16,561 bases of DNA, from the NCBI GenBank assembly GCA_011620505.1, contig WOZA01000145.1:1-16561 (forward strand). Reading direction: 5' to 3'. How positions within the stretch are numbered: position 1 is the stretch's first letter; each line of letters starts with the position of its first letter. The translations under genes were made by a program, and so were the position numbers. The stretch comes from Anaerolineaceae bacterium. GTDB taxonomy: Bacteria; Chloroflexota; Anaerolineae; Anaerolineales; Anaerolineaceae. Below are positions 8,316-14,812 of this stretch, in pieces. Below the pieces are notes generated by a model that had not been told where the DNA came from, made no database searches, and worked only from the letters and a program-made list of their open reading frames with translations.

Positions 8316-8345
8316 ATGTTACCATGCGAGGATAAGCCTCGTCAA
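8316..8345 (-). promoter_or_regulatory. Sigma-A-type promoter of the hrcA operon
   Basis: On the minus strand, TTGACG (8340-8345, five of six consensus bases) is followed after 18 bases by TAACAT (8316-8321, four of six). The expected start point is near 8308-8310, immediately before the CIRCE element. The spacer contains a small inverted repeat (CGAGG and CCTCG, at 8327-8341). Confidence 0.7.
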
Positions 8346-8402
8346 GAAAAGCATACCCATCCCTCGTTAATATTGCGTTAGATATTACTGGGGATTTGAG
8401 AG

Positions 8403-9452
8403 CTAACTTAACTGGGTTTTGAAGGAAACTACATGGCGATCGATGCCGCCAAAACGATATTTATAAACCTCATCGCCGCGCATCATGTCGACTTCGGTCA
8501 GCCCATGTTCGATCGCCCAGGTGATCACTTTTGCCAGCAGCACCCATCCGGGTGAACAAGGCCCGAAGGCTGGTTCCCAGGCCGAATTGTAGACCCAGAG
8601 CTTACCACCAGCCAGGAAGGAGAAATAAGCGGCTGCCTTTTTTCCATCGAAGGTCAGGAAAGAAAGATGCAATTGACCAACCTCGAATGCTCTCGCGGCG
8701 GTTTCTGCAAGGAAGCTTTCCATCACCGGGGAAAGAAACGCGACTTTGCTGGGGTCATTGCGCATCATCTCGATAAACGCCTGTATTTCTGCCTGTAAGT
8801 CATGTTCGGCAGTGACGAAGTACCAATCGGTTGTGTGGCGGGCTTCCGCGTTGCGCATCTTTCGACGAATCTCATGGCGCTGTTTCTTGGAGATCGAGGC
8901 GAGATACGCTTCCCAGCTCGGTTGGAGGGGAATATAGGGCGATGGCTGTAAAACCTCGCTGTTATAGGGCAGGCCTTTTTGCTCACAAAGCTCGCGCAGG
9001 AGGGACAGGCTGGCTGAGTCTTCCTCGAAGTTTGCCAGGTCGAGATTACGCGAAAGCAAGCCAGATTCAACCTTGATAAAATCCAGCAAACCTTCAATAA
9101 AGCGTGGCAGTTCCGACAGCGGGCAGAGGAAATCGAGATAATCCGAGACTTCGATCTGACCGATAAAACGCAGAGCTGGCGGGTTGTCTGCTTTTTCGGA
9201 GTAAAACAGGGGTGCCACACCAATCAACTGACCATCCTGGCGGGCAATGATAAGCTGGAGGCGGCTGGTCTCGGAAGACCATTCTCCCCCGCCGAACGTC
9301 TGCCACCAGGTTTTCTGATACCAAAACTCGAGGAACGGCAGCGGATGGTGTGTCTGAGCCACGAGGGCTTGCCATTCAACCTCGAGGCTCTGCCATTCGC
9401 CGGGATCGGTGATCAGTGAAAATTGCATGTGACCGATTATACCCTCTGGCAT
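8403..9452 (-). CDS. GNAT-family acyltransferase of the CelD/BcsL (FemAB-like, Acetyltransf_6) type
   Basis: A predicted cytoplasmic protein with the two-lobed GNAT layout of CelD/FemAB-like enzymes, which often act in cell-envelope or polysaccharide assembly. An N-terminal lobe (PFLEFWYQKTWWQTFG) is followed by the C-terminal acetyl-CoA-binding lobe. The latter contains the family hallmarks KLWVYNSAWEPAFGPCSPGWVLL and VDMMRGDEVYKYRFGG. The substrate cannot be told from sequence. The start at 9452 has GAGGAG 10 bases upstream and gives 349 residues. An ATG at 9428 (MQFSLITDPGEW) fits the family's N-terminus better and has TATAAT 7 bases upstream, as in a leaderless message. The gene points towards hrcA and diverges from the membrane protein at 9507; no terminator is evident after it. 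Confidence 0.88.
   Translation of the reverse strand: MPEGIIGHMQFSLITDPGEWQSLEVEWQALVAQTHHPLPFLEFWYQKTWWQTFGGGEWSSETSRLQLIIARQDGQLIGVAPLFYSEKADNPPALRFIGQIEVSDYLDFLCPLSELPRFIEGLLDFIKVESGLLSRNLDLANFEEDSASLSLLRELCEQKGLPYNSEVLQPSPYIPLQPSWEAYLASISKKQRHEIRRKMRNAEARHTTDWYFVTAEHDLQAEIQAFIEMMRNDPSKVAFLSPVMESFLAETAARAFEVGQLHLSFLTFDGKKAAAYFSFLAGGKLWVYNSAWEPAFGPCSPGWVLLAKVITWAIEHGLTEVDMMRGDEVYKYRFGGIDRHVVSFKTQLS
9436..9441 (-). promoter_or_regulatory. Possible -10 box giving a leaderless GNAT transcript
   Basis: A perfect minus-strand TATAAT ends 7 bases before the in-frame ATG at 9428, so transcription would begin about at that codon. No clear -35 box was found; TTGAGG lies too far away (23 bases). Confidence 0.3.
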
Positions 9453-9506
9453 GAATTGTGTACTCCTCAATTTACGCAATATCACTATTGATTTAAAAGG
9501 TGTGCC

Positions 9507-11801
9507 ATGAAATTTGACCTGACCGTTTACTCATTCGAAGCTCATCAGCCCAGGCTGCTATGTACCGCTTCCGCGGGGAAAGGTGCCGCACGCGGGCGCG
9601 AGGAAGACAGCCTGATTATCAAGCTTTGGCCGTCTGACGCGGTAAGCCTGAGCGACGAAGTGCTGAATCAGACGCTGAGCAAGCTGGCGGCAGCTTTCTT
9701 CAAGACAAGTGGTTCGGTCACGAATGCGATGCGCAGCCTGGCGGATGGGCTGAATAAAACCCTTCTTTCTGGCAACAGCCAGCTGCAGGACAAGGATAGC
9801 TGGCAGACGACATCGCTGCTCATGGGAGTTGTCCACCATGAGACGTTGTTTATTGGGATCAACGGCAAGGCGGAAGCGCTGCTGGTCAGGAAGAATGGTC
9901 GTGAGCATTTCTTTGACGCGGAGCTCGATCCGCGGGGGTTGGGGCTCAGCTCAGTCGTCCATCCGCGATTTTTCCAAACCTCTGTGACGGATGGTGATTT
10001 TATGCTGCTTGCTCAGGAAATCCCCGCGGATCTGCTGGCATCCGAACGGCTGAATGCTGACACTGCCAGCCTGGGTGAATTTGTGCCATTGTTAGGTGGA
10101 ACGGAGGTCATCAGGCTGACCTATGGCGAAGGTTTGAGCCTCAAAGCCCGCCTGGAAGCTAAAGCTTCTCCAGAGATCCAGGAAACTAAGGAAACCGAGA
10201 ATAAGCAAGGTGAGCCCGAGGCACCTGAAGAGCAGGAGCTCGAATGGCCGGAAGAAGTGCTGGAAACACCCGAGCTCGAAGAAGAGAATGGCTCACTGGC
10301 AGAGGACTTGTTTAGAAACGTGCCGCTGGTAAGCCATTCAACTGTCCCAGAAAAAAAGCCAGAAACACAGCCAGAAGAGCCTGCAGTGGCACCAGTAGAA
10401 CCAGAAATCATCCCCGAAGCGCTCGTGGTTGAAGCAAAAAATGCAGAAGAGGCGCCGTCCGCGCCGATTTTTGACGGGGAGCAGTTCAAAACGGATGCCT
10501 TGCACCGCGTGGCGAAGGGAGCAAGCGTTTTGAAGGGTGTCGACGAAAAAATTGAGACAATCTTCCAGAAAAGCAGGGAAAAGAAACGGGAAGAGGGCAA
10601 GCCAGTGACCGAACTTTCTGCCCTGAGCAAATGGCTGATTGCTATCCTGGTACCTTTGCTGCTGGTGGGATTGACCACATTCATCTACTTTTCTCAGGGG
10701 CAGGGTAACGAGTATAGTTATTACCTGGCACAGGCGGAAGCTTCTGCCAACAATGCGGCGCTGATGCAGACGGATGAGCTGAAGCGCGAGGTTTGGAACC
10801 AGACCATCGAATGGTTGGATAAAGCCGCTGCCTACCAAAAATCAGAAGAGGTAAATGCGTTGTATCTGAGGGCGAGGCTGGCTCTGGATGAACTGGATGG
10901 AGCCAAAAGGCTGATCTACAAGCCCGCTTTTGCGGCTGGTTTGTTCCCCGACATGAGCGTCAGCAACATCATTTCGCTAAACCGCGATCTCTACCTGTTG
11001 GACCAAACCAGCGGCGAAGTCAGACACCTGACGTTGCAATCCCAAGGGTATTCTCTGGACGAGGCGTTTCGCTGCGGTCCGGGCAGTGTTGGGGGAGTAC
11101 AGGTTGGCAAGTTGGTGGATATGCTGGCAATCCCGATCAACAATCCTGCTAAAGCACCGATTTTAGCGGTTGATGCTGCCGGCAACCTTTTGTACTGTGC
11201 GGTTGGTTCAAACCCCACAGCAGCTGTCTTGCTGCCTCCGGACGGCGGATGGCAGGAGCTGAAGAGCATTGCCTTCGACGCGGGGAAGCTGCTCGTGCTC
11301 GACTCGGCTGCAAACGCCATCTGGATTTACCGTGGATTCAGTTCGAATTTTGACCAGGTGCCGGTGTCTTACTTCGATGCCATGCCGGTGAAGCTGCAAG
11401 AGGCTGTCGACCTGGCTGTGAGCGGCGATGAGCTCTTCCTGCTCCATGCCGACGGGCACAGTTCGCACTGCCTGGCTTCTCAGATCAGCGGTTCGGTAAC
11501 ATGTGAAGACCCTTACCCTTACCAGGGTGGGGTTGACGGAGGGGCAGGCGTGGACCTGGCGAGTTTGAAGTTCAGCCAGATGGCATACTCTCCGCCTCCC
11601 GATCCTTCGATTTACTTCCTGGAACCAGAAACAGCTGAGCTCTATCAGTTCAGTCTGCGCTTAAACCTGAACCAGGTGCTCCGACCGGGATTGAGCGATG
11701 GCAGTTTGCCGACGGCCAAAGCGACAGCCTTCGCAGTCGCTGCAAACCGGCAGGTGTTTCTCGCCTTTGGCAACGCGGTCTATTACGCGATCTTGCCCTA
11801 A
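9507..11801 (+). CDS. Single-pass membrane protein: degenerate PP2C-like cytoplasmic domain, acidic linker, extracytoplasmic propeller-like domain
   Basis: 764 residues, not a named family that I recognise. Residues 1 to about 205 follow the PP2C/PPM phosphatase pattern: GAARGREEDSL (26-36) resembles the RxxNED entry motif, LFIGINGKAEALLVRKNG (114-131) resembles the GDSR strand pair, and VTDGDFMLLAQE (160-171) resembles GDxLLLxSDG. The metal-binding Asp of GDS and of SDG are replaced, so catalysis is doubtful. An acidic Glu/Pro-rich linker (about 220-325), a basic stretch ending KSREKKREEGK and one transmembrane helix (about 376-397) follow. The outer 365 residues start with a helical, TPR-like part (about 403-465) and continue with strand-rich repeats containing DLYLLD and LLVLDSA, as in beta-propellers. 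Basic residues before the helix place the N-terminus inside. AAAAGGTG precedes the ATG. A sensor or scaffold role is inference. Confidence 0.9.
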   Translation: MKFDLTVYSFEAHQPRLLCTASAGKGAARGREEDSLIIKLWPSDAVSLSDEVLNQTLSKLAAAFFKTSGSVTNAMRSLADGLNKTLLSGNSQLQDKDSWQTTSLLMGVVHHETLFIGINGKAEALLVRKNGREHFFDAELDPRGLGLSSVVHPRFFQTSVTDGDFMLLAQEIPADLLASERLNADTASLGEFVPLLGGTEVIRLTYGEGLSLKARLEAKASPEIQETKETENKQGEPEAPEEQELEWPEEVLETPELEEENGSLAEDLFRNVPLVSHSTVPEKKPETQPEEPAVAPVEPEIIPEALVVEAKNAEEAPSAPIFDGEQFKTDALHRVAKGASVLKGVDEKIETIFQKSREKKREEGKPVTELSALSKWLIAILVPLLLVGLTTFIYFSQGQGNEYSYYLAQAEASANNAALMQTDELKREVWNQTIEWLDKAAAYQKSEEVNALYLRARLALDELDGAKRLIYKPAFAAGLFPDMSVSNIISLNRDLYLLDQTSGEVRHLTLQSQGYSLDEAFRCGPGSVGGVQVGKLVDMLAIPINNPAKAPILAVDAAGNLLYCAVGSNPTAAVLLPPDGGWQELKSIAFDAGKLLVLDSAANAIWIYRGFSSNFDQVPVSYFDAMPVKLQEAVDLAVSGDELFLLHADGHSSHCLASQISGSVTCEDPYPYQGGVDGGAGVDLASLKFSQMAYSPPPDPSIYFLEPETAELYQFSLRLNLNQVLRPGLSDGSLPTAKATAFAVAANRQVFLAFGNAVYYAILP

Positions 11802-11834
11802 AGACTGACCCATCCGAAATGAGAAGGCCCCTGC

Positions 11835-12025
11835 ATGAATACATTGGTGGTTGGAAGTACAGGTTTTTTGGGCTATTTTGCTGAGCGGCAGCTGCTGGCA
11901 CGCGGGCATCCCACGCGCAGCATTTCTCTTCATCATATGGCAGGACGTAACTCGGCTGCGAAAAGGGAGATCTGGAAATGGCTCTGGAAGACACGGTAAA
12001 ACCCTGCCTTCCGAAAAGTTCCTGA
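11835..12025 (+). pseudogene. Truncated, frameshifted NAD(P)-binding epimerase/dehydratase remnant
   Basis: An ATG at 11835 with a good ribosome site (GAGAAGG) opens a 54-codon frame whose start, MNTLVVGSTGFLGYF, is the Rossmann GxxGxxG dinucleotide-binding motif of extended short-chain dehydrogenases, continued by RQLLARGHPTRSI. After about residue 35 the frame loses family character and stops at 11997-11999. In another frame KGDLEMALEDTV (about 11963-11998) matches the usual strand that comes next in such proteins (GDL....SL), and that frame ends at 12023-12025. The rest of the roughly 300-residue protein is absent, because an unrelated gene starts at 12038. I read this as a decayed gene stump; expression of the 54-residue peptide cannot be excluded. 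Confidence 0.7.
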
Positions 12026-12037
12026 TAGAATTAGCGC

Positions 12038-12433
12038 ATGAAACTGAGCAAGATACTTGACCTGCGTGGGACGAAAATCGCTTATTTAGTGCTGGCGATG
12101 GTTGGCAATGTTGCCATGGCACTGCTATTCTTCAGCCTGGTAGATGGGCTGATGGCGCGCTACGGCGAGTTAGTAACCGGGCTGGACACCACCCTGATGT
12201 TGGGTATTTTCCTCGGTTCCCTGGCGGTCGGTTTCATTGTGACCATGATCGCCAAAGACAGACGCGGTCTGACTTACGGGGTCTATGGCGGGCTGGCTGG
12301 AATGCTCGTTATCGGGTTGATGACCTGGAAGAGCGGTTTGCTCTCAGCACTGATCGGTCTGATGGCAGTTTTTGGCGGTTTTAATGGCGGTTCGTTGGGG
12401 GAAATGTTTCAGCGTACCCGTAAACGGAAATAG
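12038..12433 (+). CDS. Small four-helix membrane protein of unknown function
   Basis: 131 residues, unrecognised. Four hydrophobic segments are clear: about 14-36, 49-70, 78-97 and 99-117. A basic N-terminus (KLSKILDLRGTK) and a very basic tail (FQRTRKRK) suggest that both ends are cytoplasmic. The last two helices are glycine-rich (GVYGGLAG, GGFNGGSLGE), which favours close helix packing. The sequence before the ATG at 12038 has no strong Shine-Dalgarno motif. The gene follows the epimerase stump and converges on murE with only 9 bases between stop codons. Confidence 0.8.
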   Translation: MKLSKILDLRGTKIAYLVLAMVGNVAMALLFFSLVDGLMARYGELVTGLDTTLMLGIFLGSLAVGFIVTMIAKDRRGLTYGVYGGLAGMLVIGLMTWKSGLLSALIGLMAVFGGFNGGSLGEMFQRTRKRK

Positions 12434-12442
12434 TTGAACTAA

Positions 12443-14023
12443 TTAAACAGGTTTTGGTGAAGAACTGGTTGGCAGCCAGGGCATTTGCGCGCCCTCAATG
12501 CCAAGGTGCTCGGCGAGGGCGGCTCGCATGGCAGTGCGGTCATCCCAAAGGTATTCCTCGCTGCCAAAGCACATGGACTGCTCGTGCCCCTTCCCGCAGG
12601 AGATCACCAAATCGCCGGGTCTGGCAAGGCTAATGGCTTTGCGCAGTGCGTCCCCGCGGTCCGGCACGCGGTAAAAATTCACACCTTCCACGCCGCCGGC
12701 TTGGATCGCTGATTGCGCCATGTCTTCCAGAATGCCGTCAAGCGGCTCGGTGCGCGGGTCTTCAGCCGTGAGGATGGTGATGTCAGCGAGTTTGACTGAG
12801 ACAGCGGGCATCATGCGCCGCTTTTCGCGGTCGCGCAGGCCGGCTGAGCCGTAGACGGCGATCACCCGACCGTTCGTCATGGCGCGGGCGGTGACCAGGG
12901 CGTTTTCAAGGGCATTTGGCGTATGCGCAAAGTCGACAATGGCAGTGAAGTCCTGCCCAAGCTCGATGCGCTGCATGCGTCCGGGGATGCCCTCAAAGCT
13001 CTCGAGATCCTTCACAGCCGTTTCAAGCGGTACTCCGAGCGAAGTGACCGCGGCAAGCGCGGCGAGGATGTTGGAGACGTTATAAATGCCGGCGATGGGG
13101 CAGTGGACGGGCAACTGTTGTGTTTCGGTGTGCAGCGTGAAGGTCAGATCGCTGGTGGTGCTGGTGATGCCATCCGCCCAGAAGTGGGCTTCATTAATCC
13201 GGCTATAGGTGAGGAAGCCTGGAGGTGAAATGCGTTTCAGATAGTCGTAGGAGCGGTCATCCTTATTGAGAATTGCCAAGCGAAGGTTGCCAATCGGTTT
13301 ACGCGGGGTTTCCCGAAGCATCTCGAACAACCTGCCCTTGGTTTGGAGGTAATTCTCGTAGCTGCCGTGATAATCGAGATGCTCGTGGGTCACATTCGTG
13401 ATAACCGCCAGGTCGTAATCGCAGGCGATCACGCGCCCCTGCGCAAGCCCGTGAGAGGTGGTTTCGAGCACGCAGTGCGTCATACCGGCAGCCACCATCT
13501 GAGCCAGGTAAGCCTGGATATCGGGGGAATCGGGCGTGGTCACGTGGAAGCCGGTATCGAGCGCCTCGTCACCAATCAGAGCGTTGACGGTGCTGATCAT
13601 ACCGGCGTTAGTGCCGGATTTGGTCAGAAGATGGTGGATCAGCATCGAGGTGGTGGTTTTTCCGTCGGTACCGGTGACGCCGATCATGCGCAGTTTCCGT
13701 GCTGGAAAGCGCTGGAAACTCGCCGCCAGGTACGCCAGGGCGAAATGCAGGTCTCCCTGCAGCCGGACGTAGGGGATGGGAAGACCTTCCGGCTTGAGTC
13801 GGTCGCTGAAGATGACTCCGGCGCCATTGGCAACAGCGGATGGTATGTAATGGTAGCCGTCGCTGCTTTCACCTTTGATGGCGACGAAGGCGTAGCCCTT
13901 CCGGACGCGGCGCGAGTCACTGGTGACCCCGGTGATCATCACTGGCGGGATTGGGTCCAGAGCGTTCAGCGGCGCGGCTGAAAAAACAGTGCGGAGTGAA
14001 CGGCGTCGGATGGGTTGATCCAT
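12443..14023 (-). CDS. murE: MurE-type UDP-MurNAc-tripeptide ligase (divergent)
   Basis: A cytoplasmic ATP-dependent ligase adding the third, usually diamino, residue to UDP-MurNAc-L-Ala-D-Glu in peptidoglycan synthesis. Across 526 residues it shows TSDSR (34-38), the ATP loop GVTGTDGKTTT (115-125), TTPDSPD (162-168), ETTSHGL (188-194, usually EVSSHAL), THEHLDYHG (212-220), Lys229 in the position carbamylated in Mur ligases, DFAHTPNAL (364-372) and GSAGLRDREKR (392-402, usually GCGGDRDxxKR). The substrate-selecting motif reads EDPRTE (421-426) rather than the DNPR of meso-diaminopimelate enzymes, so the third residue may be something else, such as ornithine or lysine (inference). The ATG at 14023 lies 6 bases after the preceding gene, with a weak ribosome site. 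It is the last gene of the lctP cluster. Confidence 0.92.
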   Translation of the reverse strand: MDQPIRRRSLRTVFSAAPLNALDPIPPVMITGVTSDSRRVRKGYAFVAIKGESSDGYHYIPSAVANGAGVIFSDRLKPEGLPIPYVRLQGDLHFALAYLAASFQRFPARKLRMIGVTGTDGKTTTSMLIHHLLTKSGTNAGMISTVNALIGDEALDTGFHVTTPDSPDIQAYLAQMVAAGMTHCVLETTSHGLAQGRVIACDYDLAVITNVTHEHLDYHGSYENYLQTKGRLFEMLRETPRKPIGNLRLAILNKDDRSYDYLKRISPPGFLTYSRINEAHFWADGITSTTSDLTFTLHTETQQLPVHCPIAGIYNVSNILAALAAVTSLGVPLETAVKDLESFEGIPGRMQRIELGQDFTAIVDFAHTPNALENALVTARAMTNGRVIAVYGSAGLRDREKRRMMPAVSVKLADITILTAEDPRTEPLDGILEDMAQSAIQAGGVEGVNFYRVPDRGDALRKAISLARPGDLVISCGKGHEQSMCFGSEEYLWDDRTAMRAALAEHLGIEGAQMPWLPTSSSPKPV

Positions 14024-14029
14024 TTCGAG

Positions 14030-14641
14030 TTACTTTCGTTTTTTTGCAGGCTGCTTTTTCTTATTCAGCAGGTAGGCAGCCAGCAGGCTCAGCAGCCCTG
14101 CCGCCAGGCAGACAAAACCCCAGGTGGTCAGGTCGCTTCGGGTGGCGGCAGTCGACTCGGTGATTTCCATGCTGAAATCAATGCTTTGCTGATTTGTGAT
14201 GGCATAGTTGCCGCTCAGGGTGTTGTCGCCAAGCGCCATTGAAATGCTTGCTTTGGATATACCGGCAGTGAAAGGCTCCACTTCCCAGATGAAGGTTTTT
14301 CGTCCGCTCTCCACCGGGATCAGCATGCGCTTCTGTGGCTGGATAACGGTTTTGATCATGTCGAGCTGCAAGTCAAAAACAACTCCATCATCCAACACGC
14401 TCTCAAGCGCTTCATCCGCCTGGTATGCCACCGTGATCAGATTCTTGCGGCCGGTTTCCAGCTTTTCGGGGTAGGTCACCGTCACGTTCAGGCTGCCGCC
14501 GCTGCCGTAGATCCAGTCAGCCAGGGCAACGGCCTGGCTTTGCGAGGCGACAGGGATCGCCCGCCGTGTGAAGAGAAAGCCGCTGACAGCCAGTAAGAGC
14601 AGCCCTACGATCAGGAATATAGTTTGTTTTTTGATTTTCAT
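14030..14641 (-). CDS. Membrane-anchored extracytoplasmic protein of unknown function
   Basis: 203 residues, unrecognised. A short basic start (MKIKKQ) and a hydrophobic helix (about 7-25) are followed by roughly 150 residues of mostly strand-like, polar sequence. A second helix (about 174-194) and a very basic cytoplasmic tail (NKKKQPAKKRK) close it. The likely topology is both ends in, one outer domain. The start at 14641 overlaps the stop of the upstream small gene by ATGA, and GGTGGTG lies about 6 bases before the ATG. It sits 6 bases before murE, so the two are almost certainly co-transcribed. Confidence 0.85.
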   Translation of the reverse strand: MKIKKQTIFLIVGLLLLAVSGFLFTRRAIPVASQSQAVALADWIYGSGGSLNVTVTYPEKLETGRKNLITVAYQADEALESVLDDGVVFDLQLDMIKTVIQPQKRMLIPVESGRKTFIWEVEPFTAGISKASISMALGDNTLSGNYAITNQQSIDFSMEITESTAATRSDLTTWGFVCLAAGLLSLLAAYLLNKKKQPAKKRK

Positions 14642-14811
14642 TTGAACACCACCAGATAAATAATACCCAAAACCAGGATCGCGGAAGTGACCCTGCCAAG
14701 GTCTGTGTAACCATTATTGAGCGCAAAAAGCAGCAAGAATGGCAGCAATGCTTCGATCACGAGGATCAGCATGTTGATGCGAAATCTTTTGGCTCCTTTA
14801 CTCAGGCTCAT
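14638..14811 (-). CDS. 57-residue two-helix membrane protein
   Basis: Unrecognised small protein. A basic head (MSLSKGAKRFRIN) is followed by two hydrophobic segments (about 14-31 and 37-56) joined by a short polar turn (NNGYTDLGR). I chose the ATG at 14811 because GGAG lies about 7 bases upstream and the codon follows the lctP stop by one base. An upstream frame to 14865 only overlaps lctP. Its TGA overlaps the next gene's ATG. Such tight packing argues that it is real and translationally coupled. A role as a small partner of the permease or the 203-residue protein is speculation. Confidence 0.75.
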   Translation of the reverse strand: MSLSKGAKRFRINMLILVIEALLPFLLLFALNNGYTDLGRVTSAILVLGIIYLVVFK

Positions 14812-14812
14812 T

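Noticed and set aside
8361..8386. Inverted repeat TAATAT/ATATTA between the GNAT gene and the hrcA promoter
   Set aside because: Six AT-only base pairs with an 8-base loop and no T-run; not credible as a terminator.
10121..10684. Minus-strand open frame of 187 codons inside the 9507-11801 gene
   Set aside because: Serine-rich antisense of the Glu/Pro linker; no independent evidence.
12431..12441. Small palindrome TAGTT-G-AACTA between the convergent ends
   Set aside because: Five-base AT-rich arms and no T-run: too weak to be called a bidirectional terminator.
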